A stretch of DNA of 58,505 nucleotides, taken from Caballeronia catudaia. GTDB lineage: Bacteria; Pseudomonadota; Gammaproteobacteria; Burkholderiales; Burkholderiaceae. The notes beneath the pieces were generated by a model. It had not been told where the DNA came from, searched no databases, and was given only the letters and a program-made list of their open reading frames with translations. A program made the position numbers and the translations under genes. Positions 41,279 through 51,500 of the stretch are shown in pieces; position 1 is the stretch's first letter; the number at the start of each line of letters is the position of its first letter. The stretch spans positions 1 through 58,505 of the forward strand of contig NZ_FCOF02000042.1 of NCBI RefSeq assembly GCF_001544755.2. Direction: 5' to 3'.

Positions 41279-41317
41279 AGGGGATCATGCTCAAATGGGA
41301 GGGGATCATGCTCAAAT
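41279..41317 (+). repeat. Duplicated translation-start segment
   Basis: AGGGGATCATGCTCAAAT occurs at 41279-41296 and again at 41300-41317. Each copy brings its own ribosome binding site and in-frame ATG for the lipoprotein that follows. Confidence 0.8.
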
Positions 41318-41496
41318 TGTTCAGCATTTTGATGCTCGCGGTGGTGTTCTCCGGATGCGTTACAGCTCCACCGTACAGTGACGGCGCGCCCGCATACGGC
41401 CCCGGCTACTACGCACCGGGCCCCAGCATCGGTGTTGGCGTTGGGGGCGGCAGCTACGGTTCCGGGGTGGGCGTCGGCGTAGGTGTGGGATTCTGA
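41308..41496 (+). CDS. Small glycine-rich lipoprotein (62 aa)
   Basis: A 62-residue lipoprotein with a signal peptide and lipobox FSGC (Cys about 17), then a Pro/Tyr/Gly-rich mature part ending in VGVGVGVGF. The second ATG (41308) is preferred because it directly precedes the normal signal peptide; the ATG at 41287 would add seven residues through the duplicated segment. Function unknown. Confidence 0.65.
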   Translation: MLKLFSILMLAVVFSGCVTAPPYSDGAPAYGPGYYAPGPSIGVGVGGGSYGSGVGVGVGVGF

Positions 41497-41694
41497 GAGC
41501 CTTCGCAGGAGATCGGTCCCGAAGGGTTCGTTGAAGCGTTTTAACGCGTGTACGCGCGCCGAGTCGACCGCACGTGCGCGACGCTCGCGATCCCGGCGAA
41601 GAGCGGCGACCGCCTGAGCGAATGATCTCAGGCGGCGTTTCATTGGCGCATGTGAGACATGTCGCGTTGCGCTCGCCGTATAGTGTCCCTGGCT

Positions 41695-42016
41695 TCAACC
41701 TGGTTCGTGCTGCGGGCATTCCGTTTGGAACCAATAATCGACCAGGCGTTGTGCGGCCTGGAGGTCGTCCGGGTAGTATGGGTCGTCATACCATGGCGAC
41801 GGGTCGTAGCCCGCTTTTCTCAGCGCAGCGAGTTCGCTTTGGTGTTGCGCCATCGTCGGAGAAGCGTTACTCCTGAGCGCGGCCAGGTCGCGGGCACTCA
41901 GTCGGACTGAGGTGCGGCCCCGCATACGGCACATACGGGCCGCTGCCAATAACGCATCCGGCAAGCGCAAACGCGATCACCGGTAGCGTCGACCGGACTC
42001 TCAGCAAGGCAATCAT
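41695..42016 (-). pseudogene. DUF4148-like lipoprotein with a frameshift
   Basis: From ATG 42016 the frame gives a lipoprotein signal (lipobox LAGC) and PYVPYAGPHLSPTEC, then is lost. In the next frame the protein continues RDLAALRSNASPTMAQ to LRKAGYDPSPWYDDPYYPDD, a DUF4148-type sequence common in Burkholderiales. Removing one C from the CCC run at about 41892-41894 joins the two. It is either a real frameshift or a sequencing error. Confidence 0.65.
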
Positions 42017-42028
42017 GACGCGTTCTGC

Positions 42029-42239
42029 CTACTTGTCTCTACTTCCAAGTTCGCTATGTTTGTGCGAGTGTGTTGCGCCGTGGACCAGTTCATAGTGGGC
42101 TCCTTTGCCGCTACGGGTGGGCGGAAAGTGCTCGCCTTCAACGCGTGACTTCAAAGCCTGTTCTGCCGTCGCTCTCCGTCACCACCTTATAAATGCCGGA
42201 GGTTTGGACCTTCTCGCCAGGTTTGTGCTGCTCTGCCAT
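42029..42239 (-). pseudogene. YjzC-like small protein with a frameshift
   Basis: From ATG 42239 (GGAGAC upstream) the frame reads MAEQHKPGEKVQTSGIYKVV to EVTR and stops. One frame over it continues VEGEHFPPTRSGKGAHYELV to the stop at 42029. A single extra base near 42141-42148 separates the halves. The joined product resembles small YjzC-type proteins. Function unknown. Confidence 0.6.
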
Positions 42240-42303
42240 GTTCGTCTCCCTATTGATGTTTCAGTCGGGCATCAGCAATGCGCGTTCCGTGCGATGAAGG
42301 CAG

Positions 42304-43116
42304 TCAGCGAGCCTTCTTCTGAAGGTTCCGGAATTCGTTGAAGTGGCGGATCGCTTTGGTTGCATCGCCCAACTCCTCGTGGATTCGCGCCGCGTTGAAA
42401 TGAGCGTCGGCGAAGTCTGGCGCGAGCTCGATGCAGTTTCGATATGAGTGAAGCGCATCTCTCAGACGTCCCGAATCCTCCAGCGCGACGCCGATATTGA
42501 AGTGCAATATGGGATCGTCAGGCTGGTACCGCAGCGCGCCTTCATAGACTGCTATCGCTTCGGCGAACCGTTCTGACTCGACGAGAATGCATCCGAGATT
42601 CAAGGATGCGTTGGTGTAATCAGGGGCGCGCTCAAGCGCCTCGCGGTACACCGCCTCGGCCGCGTCGACGTCACCTTCCTCGAGTGCTCGAGCGCGACGA
42701 AAAAGGATGATGGCGGCCTCGCGGGCGTCAATCGCCCGTTGAGCTGCCGGAAAAGAAGCGACCTCACCACACGCCGGCCGGGGCTCGAAGTCCAGCAGTA
42801 GTTGTCCGGTTTCTGCATCCCACTGACGGCTGGTTTCGTCTTGCACGGCAACGCGGTTGCCAACCGCTGCGATTCGCACGCTTGTAAGCGATCCCTCGCG
42901 CGTCCAACTTTTCCTGAGATGGTCAAGGGCGCGAACGATCTTCATCGGCGAAACGCCCGCCACGCGCAACGCATGCGCGGTCCTGAGCGTCACGATGTCC
43001 TGGAAGGTGAAGCGGAACTCGCGCCGGCCTCCGGTTGCGGGCGACACGAAGCCGGCCGCAATCAGTCGCTCAACGACGCTGCGTGAAACGCCGAGCATGC
43101 GTTGCACGTCGCGCAA
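42304..43116 (-). CDS. MerR-type HTH plus TPR-repeat protein
   Basis: A 270-residue protein. Residues 1-70 are a MerR-like winged helix (LRDVQRMLGVSRSVVERLIA) and residues about 130-265 form three to four tetratricopeptide repeats (YTNASLNLGCILVESERFAEAIAVYEGAL). Family members usually start with a short M-x-D-G-Y-S-L lead. Here an ATG lies just upstream but one base out of frame, so either a TTG at 43116 is used or a base is missing near 43125-43135. It follows the Ku gene by about 20 bases and may regulate this region. Confidence 0.65.
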   Translation of the reverse strand: MRDVQRMLGVSRSVVERLIAAGFVSPATGGRREFRFTFQDIVTLRTAHALRVAGVSPMKIVRALDHLRKSWTREGSLTSVRIAAVGNRVAVQDETSRQWDAETGQLLLDFEPRPACGEVASFPAAQRAIDAREAAIILFRRARALEEGDVDAAEAVYREALERAPDYTNASLNLGCILVESERFAEAIAVYEGALRYQPDDPILHFNIGVALEDSGRLRDALHSYRNCIELAPDFADAHFNAARIHEELGDATKAIRHFNEFRNLQKKAR

Positions 43117-43137
43117 GCTGTATCCGTCGTCTCCATA

Positions 43138-44110
43138 TCACCGCTTCGTACCCGTCTTACGCGCGGGGGCGGGCTGTTCGTCAGTCATCGCGCGGCGCAC
43201 TGAGCGACGCTTGGACACGGGCGCCGCTTCGGTTGGTGCTTCCTGTGCTGGTGCTTCGTCCGCGGAAGCTTGGGCCCGTATCCCTCCACGGGAAGTCTTG
43301 CGCGCTGTAGGTCGAGTTGCCGGCGGCTCTGCAGGAGGCCTCTTCTTCAGACTGGCGCGCAACGCCTCGACAAGATCGATGACCTGCGCGCCGGGCTGCG
43401 CGATCGTCGGCGCTGCGGTGATCTTGTTGCCTGCGATCTTCTTATCAATCTCCGCGAGAATGCGTTCCTTCTCTTCATCCTTGTACGCCGCCGCGTCGTA
43501 GCCATCGACGCGGTACTGCTCGATAAGCTGCTCCGCAAGCTGCAGTTCCGCTGGCTGGACCTCCGGATGCTCGATGCCAATGTCCGCCTGGGAGCGGACT
43601 TCGTCCGCATAGAGCAATGTCTGCAGGATGATGCCGTCGCTGCCGGCGCGCACTTGCACCATCTTCTGCGAACCCTTCCACACCCACTTCGCAAGCGCAC
43701 AGGTTCCGCTATCCTTCATCGCCTGATACAGAAGTTGGTACGGCTTGCCGCCACGTTTGTCGGGAGCGAGGAAGTAGGACTTATCGAGACAGATCGGATC
43801 GATCGCTTCACCAGGCATGAACGACACGATGTCGATCGTGTGGCTTGCGGTGACTTCCAGGGCCTCGAGCTCCGACTTTTCGAAAATGACATACTGGTCT
43901 TTCTCAAACTCGTAGCCTTTGACCATATCAGCGCGCTCCACAACCTTGCCGTCGTGCGGGCAGACGTACTGTTGTCTGAGTCGAGTGCCGCACTCTTTGT
44001 GCATGAGGTTGAAGCCGACGCCCGACTTACTCTCCGTGGCGGTGTAGACTGACCGGCACCGAGACGAGACCAAAGCTTAAAGTCATTGAAGCGATCGAAC
44101 GAGCAGCCAT
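43138..44110 (-). pseudogene. ku: Ku DNA-end-binding protein with an N-terminal frameshift
   Basis: From ATG 44110 (AAGGAGG upstream) the frame reads MAARSIASMTLSFGLVSVPV, the proper Ku start, and then shifts. The remaining about 300 residues continue in another frame as YTATESKSGVGFNLMHKECG through the Ku core (MVKGYEFEKDQYV) to a Lys/Pro-rich tail. A single missing base near 44045-44052 explains the break. If real, Ku is lost or made only from an internal start without the first strand. Ku would recruit LigD for end joining. Confidence 0.8.
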
Positions 44111-44185
44111 CGTTCCCCTCCTTGGGTAGCGGTCCCGTAGCCGCCACGTAGCAATACGTAGCGGCCCCGTTGCTGGCCAGGCACC

Positions 44186-44593
44186 TCAGGTTATCTTGGC
44201 GACATGGGCCTCGTCCATTCGTCGATGCCGGCTTAGCCCGGCGGCCACCCGCCATTCTTCGAGCACGCGCTCGAGCAGATCGTAGGTGACCGGCTTGCGC
44301 AGATATCCGTCAAACGACGGAAAATCATTGTCGCCCAAATCCGACCTACCCGTCATCGCTACCATGTAAGCCGTCTGCGACGCGCCGTTCAATCGAAGCC
44401 CGTCGCAGATATGCCGGCCGTCGCCATCGGGCAGTTCGACGTCCGCGAGGATGACGTCGAAGAGCTGGCTGCTCGCCAGTGCGCGCGCGGTTTTACAGTC
44501 GTGTGCGATAGATGGCCCGTGACCCATCTGTTCGATGAGCGCGGCCAGACCCGCCGCAAAGTCGTGGTCGTCGTCCAAAACAAGGATCTGCAT
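44186..44593 (-). CDS. Receiver-only response regulator
   Basis: A 135-residue single receiver domain. LVLDDDHDF carries the acidic pocket, VILADVELPDG holds the phospho-acceptor Asp near 50, and LRKPVT has the conserved Lys. There is no output domain. The ATG at 44593 is chosen because the receiver fold begins there (MQILVLDDD). No sensor kinase is nearby. Confidence 0.8.
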   Translation of the reverse strand: MQILVLDDDHDFAAGLAALIEQMGHGPSIAHDCKTARALASSQLFDVILADVELPDGDGRHICDGLRLNGASQTAYMVAMTGRSDLGDNDFPSFDGYLRKPVTYDLLERVLEEWRVAAGLSRHRRMDEAHVAKIT

Positions 44594-44906
44594 GGTGTTC
44601 CCCAGCGGCGCTGCGGTTTTTGACCGCGTGGGCACGGCTATGCATAGACGATGCCAACTCTTGACGCAGCCGATCAGCCGTGGCGTTACTGCCTTCAACA
44701 GATTTCCGGGGCGGCGCGTGTAGATGCCAAACTTCCAACGACAGGCAAAAAGGGCGTGACTGTGGTCGAAGACTTTAGGAAAAGCGAGGCGCGGTGGGGG
44801 GGCGAAGCAGGCGGGCTTTCCGAATTCCCCAGCACCCATCGACAGAGGACATGGCGATTGTCCTGTAGCGGCCAAATACGCGACTCGGCTTCTGAGATCG
44901 CAGGCG
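44594..44906. other. Intergenic stretch between response regulator and LigD
   Basis: This 313-base stretch shows no convincing gene. It should hold the minus-strand promoter of the response regulator and the 3' end of the ligD transcript, but no clear promoter box or terminator can be assigned. Confidence 0.35.
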
Positions 44907-47435
44907 TTAGGGGAGACGCTCGATCGCCGAAGCCACAGATTGTCCGCTCGACCAGAAATCCACCCAGGGGTCGCACGTTTGGAAACTCAAATATTCGCGT
45001 GCCGTCTGGACGTTCCACTGCGCGCCGCTCTTGAGATCGCCGAGCTGTTCCCACGCCACCGGCATCGAAACGCCCATTCCCGGTCGGGCGCGCGCTGAAA
45101 AAGCTGCTGCCGTCGTCTGTCCTTTCCCATTGCGCAGGTAGTCGACGTAGACCTTGCCCAGGCGATTTGCGGGCCCGGATATCGCGGAGAAGCGCTCAGG
45201 GATCGTCTTCGCCAGATGCCGGACGAAGGCCTGCGAGAAGGACTTGACCGTCACGTAATTCAACTCTGGAATGAGCGGCACGACGACATGCAGGCCCTTG
45301 CCGCCGCTTGTTTTGAGCCATGACTTCAGATTGAGCTCGGACAGCAGCGTGCGAACGAGCAGAGCGGCCTCCTGAACGTGATTCCATTTCACGCCTTCGC
45401 CCGGATCGAGGTCGAAGACCACCCGGTCGGGTTCGTTGATCTGAGGGACGACCGAATTCCACGTATGAAACTCGATCGTGTTCATCTGTGCAGCGGAGAG
45501 CAAGGCGTCTGCCGTATCCACCGTCAACAACGGCGGGTGGTTTGGCCAGAGTTCGCGGTTGTGCGCAGTCAGGCCCGGCATCGCCGTTCGCTCAGCGTGC
45601 TTTTGAAAAAACAGGTTGCCAGCCACGCCATCGGGCGCGCGAACCAGGGCCACGGGCCGGTCTTTCAAATGCGGCAAAATCCAGTCGGCCACGCTCGCGT
45701 AGTAGCGAACGAGATCAGCCTTCGTAATCGTCGCCGACGGATCAATGACTCTTTCCAGGTGAGTGATCTTGAGCTGCGGCGACGGCTCTGGCAGCTGTGT
45801 CTTTCCTCCTTCGCGGACGACGCTGCGCGCGGGCTTATCGAGGCGCAGACCTTTGAACGACGACTGCCGGATCACACCGTCGCCGGTCCATTCGGCGAAC
45901 TCGACTTCCGCGACCGTGGTGGGTTTGAGCCACCGTTCGCCGCCGGCTGCGCGTCTGGACCATCGGCGCGCCTTAGTGACCTGCACATCGAAAGGCGCCG
46001 TGTCGACCTCCAGTGGGATGAGCCGATTCCAAAGTTCCCGAGCGGTCTTTGCGTCCCACCCGGTGCCGACGCTTCCGGCGTCATGAAGCTTGTTACCCTC
46101 GTAGTAGCCAAGCAGCAGACTGCCGACCTCACCCGATTTGCCGCCGCGTCCGGTCATGCCGCAGACGACCAGTTCCTGCCTGAGGGGAGCCTTCGCCTTC
46201 AACCACGATTCCGTGCGTCCCGACTCGTAGGGCGCATCGCGCCGCTTCAGCACCAGACCTTCCAGCCCGAGCCCCGCAGCGGCTTCGAACACCTGAGCAG
46301 GCGGCGCGTCAAAATCCTGACTGAACAGAAGCTGCTCGCCTGCCTCTTCAAGAACGCTCGCCAGTTGAGCTCGCCGCGCCCACAACGGGACCTTCCTGAG
46401 ATCCTTTCCATCCAGGTACATCAGGTCGAAGAGGAAGAAAACGATGTCCTTGTTGTCTCGCCCGTCGATCGCGTTTTGAAGTGCCGAGAAGCTCGGAATG
46501 CCGTCTTGGAGCACCACAATCTCGCCGTCGAGCCATGCGCTCACAAGCGGAAGGTCCTTGATCGCGACGGCGAGCGCCGGAAACTTCGCGGTCCAGTCGT
46601 GTCCGTTTCGGGTGAAGAGCTTGACTCGCCCTTCTTCGATGCGGGCAAGCAGCCGGTAACCATCCAGCTTGGTCTCCGTAATCCAGTCGCCTGTGCGGGG
46701 AAGCGTGCTCGCCAGTGTCGCCAGTTGCGGCTCGAGTTTCTTTGGGAGCGGTGCTGGCACCGCGGCGGAGATGTCGATCATGTCGATCGTTTCGATCGCC
46801 GACTTTCCGGCACGAGCGCGTCGCGCCGCTTTCGGCTCGCGTTCCTCAACCAGTCCCAAGGGATGTGCAATGACGCTGTCGGGCAGCGCCTTGATGACGT
46901 CGTATTCCTCGAGCGGGCGGGCCCACTCGTCTCGCTTCTTGAACAACATCCACTGGTCTTGCTTGTCGTCCGGTTTGGAGATGCGCACCAATTCCCATAA
47001 GCCAGCAAGCTTCCGACCGTGCAAGCGAAAGATCAGCTTCCCGGTCTCCATGCCTTTGACTGCATCGCCGACCGGCTCCCACGTTCCGTGGTCCCACACA
47101 ATGACCGTGCCGGCGCCATACTGCTTAGCCGGGATCGTGCCTTCGAAGGATGCGTAGGAAACAGGATGGTCCTCGACGTGCACGGCCATCTGCTTTTTGC
47201 TTGGGTCGTAGCAAGGACCTTTGGGCACAGCCCAGGAGAGCAATACGCCGTTGAGTTCGAGGCGGAAATCGTAATGCAAACGGCTCGCCCAGTGTTTCTG
47301 CACGACGAAGCCGAGCTGGCGTGCGCTGTCGGGCGTCTCGGCGGTAGACGCAGACGGCTCGGGCGTAATGTCTAAGTCCCGCTTCTTCCGGTAACGGGCG
47401 AGGGGCGGCGCGGTGGTGTCGCGGGGCGAGGCCAT
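44907..47435 (-). CDS. ligD: LigD, multidomain non-homologous end-joining ligase
   Basis: An 842-residue protein with the three LigD domains in the order phosphoesterase, ligase, polymerase. The phosphoesterase (about 35-190) shows SRLHYDFRLELNG. The ATP-dependent ligase has the nucleotidyl-lysine motif TKLDGYRLL near 265 and EGLVLKRRD. The polymerase part holds FDLDPGEG and LKTSGGKGLHVVVP. It is complete. With Ku it repairs double-strand breaks; the partner ku gene upstream on this strand is frameshifted. Tandem repeats lie just before its start. Confidence 0.9.
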   Translation of the reverse strand: MASPRDTTAPPLARYRKKRDLDITPEPSASTAETPDSARQLGFVVQKHWASRLHYDFRLELNGVLLSWAVPKGPCYDPSKKQMAVHVEDHPVSYASFEGTIPAKQYGAGTVIVWDHGTWEPVGDAVKGMETGKLIFRLHGRKLAGLWELVRISKPDDKQDQWMLFKKRDEWARPLEEYDVIKALPDSVIAHPLGLVEEREPKAARRARAGKSAIETIDMIDISAAVPAPLPKKLEPQLATLASTLPRTGDWITETKLDGYRLLARIEEGRVKLFTRNGHDWTAKFPALAVAIKDLPLVSAWLDGEIVVLQDGIPSFSALQNAIDGRDNKDIVFFLFDLMYLDGKDLRKVPLWARRAQLASVLEEAGEQLLFSQDFDAPPAQVFEAAAGLGLEGLVLKRRDAPYESGRTESWLKAKAPLRQELVVCGMTGRGGKSGEVGSLLLGYYEGNKLHDAGSVGTGWDAKTARELWNRLIPLEVDTAPFDVQVTKARRWSRRAAGGERWLKPTTVAEVEFAEWTGDGVIRQSSFKGLRLDKPARSVVREGGKTQLPEPSPQLKITHLERVIDPSATITKADLVRYYASVADWILPHLKDRPVALVRAPDGVAGNLFFQKHAERTAMPGLTAHNRELWPNHPPLLTVDTADALLSAAQMNTIEFHTWNSVVPQINEPDRVVFDLDPGEGVKWNHVQEAALLVRTLLSELNLKSWLKTSGGKGLHVVVPLIPELNYVTVKSFSQAFVRHLAKTIPERFSAISGPANRLGKVYVDYLRNGKGQTTAAAFSARARPGMGVSMPVAWEQLGDLKSGAQWNVQTAREYLSFQTCDPWVDFWSSGQSVASAIERLP

Positions 47436-47466
47436 GCTGTGATAGTCGGTAGGGGCGGCGGTGCCC

Positions 47467-47526
47467 GATGATCATCGTCCACGACCGATGATCGTCGTCC
47501 ACGACCGATGATCATCGTCCACAACA
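47467..47526. repeat. Three tandem 20 bp repeats upstream of ligD
   Basis: The unit GATGATCATCGTCCACGACC occurs three times in a row (47467, 47487, 47507) with one or two base changes. It lies 30-90 bases upstream of the ligD start. The unit contains the palindrome GATGATCATC, so it may be an iterated binding site. Confidence 0.8.
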
Positions 47527-47608
47527 ATATGCGCGCACAGCACGGTTGAGCAACCGCAGCGCGCGCGGTGCCCGGCGAGTCTCGGGCACCGTTCGCAACT
47601 TCATACGC

Positions 47609-47785
47609 CTAGGACGGCTTCTTATCGGCGTCCTCGTCCGTTGTGCCGTCCTCGTCGGTCTCGATACGCGTTGTGCCGCCGGTCGCGGGCGGGTCGCTCG
47701 CAGGAAAGGTATCCTCGACCGACTTGTCGACCTGGTCCTCCGACTTCTCGCTGGTGGGGTTCTGCTCTTTGGGCGTGGTAGCCAT
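47609..47785 (-). CDS. Small acidic conserved protein (58 aa)
   Basis: A 58-residue, very acidic, probably disordered protein containing VDKSVEDTFPASDPPATG, a motif seen in small proteins of proteobacterial chromosomes. The ATG at 47785 follows GGAGGACACC. Function unknown. Confidence 0.65.
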   Translation of the reverse strand: MATTPKEQNPTSEKSEDQVDKSVEDTFPASDPPATGGTTRIETDEDGTTDEDADKKPS

Positions 47786-47935
47786 GGTGTCCTCCAAGGA
47801 TGGTGCCAGTCGGGGCGAGCAAGGACCATTCCATTGAAAACCGCGGCGCAGTGTTTCGCGAAGGCAACGACGCGTTGAGCACCGCGAGGCAAGCTGCTAT
47901 GTTGGCAGCACCTCAACTTCTTCGAGACCGCTTCG

Positions 47936-48445
47936 ATGGATACCACGCTATCTGCAGACGAAATTCGTGTCCGCGCGTATCTGCTGTGGGAAGCGGAAGG
48001 CTGCCAGGACGGACGTGACGAACATTATTGGCATGAAGCGATTGCGCAACTCAGGCGCGAACGTGCTGGGGCGCCGGGCAGTACGGGCATCGGCCCGGTT
48101 GCTACTCCAGATGCTTCCCAACCCAAAGCGCGCAAGAAAGTAGCGGCGAAGAAGGTCGGTCAAGAGGCGCCTGCCATGGTCGGAAAAAAGAATGGCTCAG
48201 CAACGAACGGCAAACAGAAAACCGCGAAAACTCCCAAGGTGGCTGCAGAGCGTCAGGCGAAGACCGACACCAAGTCTGAAGCCAAGTCCGACTCGAAAGC
48301 CGACGCGAAGGTGAAAGCGCAGGCCAAGGCGAAGGCGGGGGCGAAGTCGAAGACGCAGGGGGCGGACGCGACAGCGGCCGCGCCGAAACCGCCGAAGCGG
48401 TCGCAGCGAATCAAAGCAGACGCCGGGCAAGAGCAGGCAAGCTAA
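47936..48445 (+). CDS. DUF2934-type protein with Lys/Ala-rich tail (169 aa)
   Basis: The first 45 residues (IRVRAYLLWEAEGCQDGRDE, then HYWHEA) match the DUF2934 motif. The rest is a histone-H1-like run of Ala, Lys, Ser and Asp, likely disordered and DNA-binding by charge. The ATG follows GACCGCTTCG with no strong ribosome binding site. Function unknown. Confidence 0.75.
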   Translation: MDTTLSADEIRVRAYLLWEAEGCQDGRDEHYWHEAIAQLRRERAGAPGSTGIGPVATPDASQPKARKKVAAKKVGQEAPAMVGKKNGSATNGKQKTAKTPKVAAERQAKTDTKSEAKSDSKADAKVKAQAKAKAGAKSKTQGADATAAAPKPPKRSQRIKADAGQEQAS

Positions 48446-48522
48446 GCAAAAACAGCTCAGCGAGAGCAGCGGCGGCGACGGTTGAATCGGCGCAATGAAG
48501 CTCGGCCCCGGCCGCGTGGACC

Positions 48523-51500
48523 TCAGCAGAAGTTGCGACTTACGGTCGTGAGCCCGCCGACCAGATGGGACATGTCAACGAGGCGCTGGGCAACGAGGTG
48601 CCGGACCTCGCCTTCGCACTGCCAGGTGCCGTACACGGCGAGGAGTGCTGCGCCTAGGGCCTCTTTTCGCTGCTTCTCGAGTAGCGACGGCCAGACGATC
48701 ACGTTGACATTGCCCGTCTCGTCTTCCAAGGTCACGAACATGACGCCCTTCGCGGTGCCCGGTCGCTGCCTTACGGTAACAAGTCCACAGCCTCGCGCCA
48801 GTCGTCCGTTGCGATACGTGCGCAGCGTCGCGGCGGGCATGAGCCGGTGCTCCAGCAGGACGGGGCGCAGAAGCGAAAGCGGATGCCGGCCCAGCGTGAG
48901 TCCCGACGCGTTGTAATCGCTGACGATGTCGTCCGCTTCGGACGGCGCGCCCAGCGCTGGCGTTTCATCATCGATGCGGCTGTCGGCCAGAATGTCCCGG
49001 TCGGGGACGGCCGCGACCGATTGCCAAAGCGCTTCGCGGCGATTGCCGGCAAGCGACCGCAGGGCATTCGCCGCTGCGAGCACCTGAAGGTCCCGTCGAT
49101 CAAGCTGAGCGCGGCGCGCCAGGTCACTCACGCTCGAAAACGGCTTCACGGCGCGCGCGTTCTCGATGCGCTCGGCGGCACCGTCTCGCATGCCTTTGAG
49201 TAACGATAAGCCCAGACGCACGACGGGCTTCGCGCGATCGATGCGACGCTCGAGCACCGAGTTCCAGCCGCTGATGGTGACGTCGACCGGCACGACCTCG
49301 ACACCGTGACGCTTCGCATCCTGTACGAGCTGCGAGGGGGAATAAAAGCCCATCGGCTGCGAATTGAGCATCGCGGCAAGGAAGGCAGCGGGCTCGTGGC
49401 ATTTGAGCCAGCTGCTGGCATACACGAGGAGGGCGAAACTCGCTGCGTGACTCTCGGGAAAGCCGTACTCGCCGAAGCCTTTGATTTGCTCGAAGATGGC
49501 TTCCGCGAACGCTTTCTCATAGCCGCGCGCCTGCATGCCGTTGACGATGCGATCGTAATACTGCTGCAGCCCGCCTTTGCGTTTCCAGGCCGCCATCGCG
49601 CGACGCAGTTGATCCGCCTCGCCCGGCGTAAAGCCCGCAGCCAGGATCGCGACCTGCATCACCTGCTCCTGAAAGATCGGCACCCCGAGCGTGCGACCCA
49701 GTGCGACTTCCAGTGCTGGACTGGGATAAGTCACCGGTTCGATCTTCTGACGCCGTCGAAGGTAAGGGTGCACGGCACCGCCCTGAATCGGCCCGGGACG
49801 CACGATCGCAACCTCAATCACCAAATCGTAGAAAGTCCGCGGCTGCATGCGCGGCAACATGCTCATCTGGGCGCGCGACTCGATCTGAAAAACACCAACC
49901 GTGTCCGCTTGCGAAATCATCTCGTACGTCTCAGCGTCTTCCGACGGGATGTCCTGCATCTCGAAGCGTTCGCCGCGCTGCTCGGAAACGATATCGAGCG
50001 TGCGGCGAATGGCCGACAACATACCGAGCGCGAGCACGTCGATCTTCAGCAGGCCAAGTGCTTCGAGGTCATCCTTGTCCCACTGAATCGCGCTGCGATC
50101 GGCCATCGCGGCGTTCTCGACGGGCACGAGCCGCGTGAGCTTGCCTCGGCTGATGACAAAGCCGCCGGAATGCTGTGACAGGTGCCGGGGGAAATTCAGG
50201 ATCTCAGCGGCCAGTTTCGCCCACATCGTGATGAGCGGGTTGGTCGGATCGAGCCCCGACTCCTCGAAGCGACGCAACAGATCCTGCGAATGATCAAACC
50301 ACTGATGGCTTTTGGCGACCTTGTCGACGATCTGCGGATCGATGCCGAGTGCCTTGCCGGTTTCGCGTAACGCGCCACGCGGCCGATAGGTCGAGACCGC
50401 AGCGGCAATGGCGGCGCGATCGCGGCCGTACTTGCGATAGATGTACTGGATAACCTCTTCGCGCCGCTGGTGCTCGAAGTCGACATCGATATCGGGTGGC
50501 TCGCCGCGTTCTTTCGAGATGAAGCGCTCGAACAGCATGTTGCCGCGCGACGGATCGACTTCGGTGACGCCCAGGCAATAACAAACTGCGCTGTTCGCAG
50601 CGGACCCCCGGCCCTGACACAGGATGTGCTGGCTGCGCGCGAAGCGCACGATGTCATAGACTGTGAGGAAGTACGCTTCATAGCGCATCTCGCGGATCAA
50701 CTGCAACTCGTGCTCGATCTGCTGCTGAACCTCGTGTGGGATGCCGGTCGGGAAGCGCCTATGCGCACCGATATACGTCTCCTGCCGCAGATACGCCTCG
50801 TGCGTAAAGCCGTCCGGCACGAGTTCGTCGGGGTACTCGTAGCGCAGTTCATCCAGTGAGAAGGTGCAACGCTCGAGGATGTCGAGCGTTTGCGCGAGTG
50901 CGTGAGCAGGATACAGATTGGCCAGGCGCAGCCGCGAACGAAGGTGTTGCTCGGCGTTGGGCGCGAGGTCGTAGCCGCACTCCGCCACGGGCTTGCCAAC
51001 GCGGATCGCCGTCATCGTGTCCTGCAGCGGCTTGCGAGAGCGCACGTGCATCACGACGTTGCCCAGTGCGACGACCGGTACGCGGTGCTGTTCGGCGATG
51101 TATTCGACGCTGCCGCGATGAATGTCATCCATCGCGCGTTGGTGGAGGATCAGGCCGCCCCACGCGCGGGCGGGAAACGTCTCGTTGAGCCATTCGAACT
51201 GCGCGGAGAGGGCGTCTTCCTTTGCGGGAAAGTCCGGCACGAGGATCGCCAGGCAGTCAGGCATGCCGCGCAGATGCGCGTGCTCTTTCTCGGGCTTGGA
51301 AAGGTCGTGCGGCGTGAGCAGGTACGAACCCTTCGCCGCCCGCATGCGACCGAGCGTGATCAGCTCGGACAGGTTGCCGTAGCCATTTCGGTTTTGTGCG
51401 AGCAGGATCAGGCCGAACGCCGGGCGCTTGTCCGCGTGAACCAGCCGAAAGTAGGAGCCGATGATCAGCGGCAGCTTTTCTTCTTTCGCCTGGACGTGCG

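Noticed and set aside
45378..47000. A 540-residue open frame on the plus strand inside ligD
   Set aside because: The LigD domains on the minus strand are complete, and the plus-strand translation has no recognisable fold or start context.
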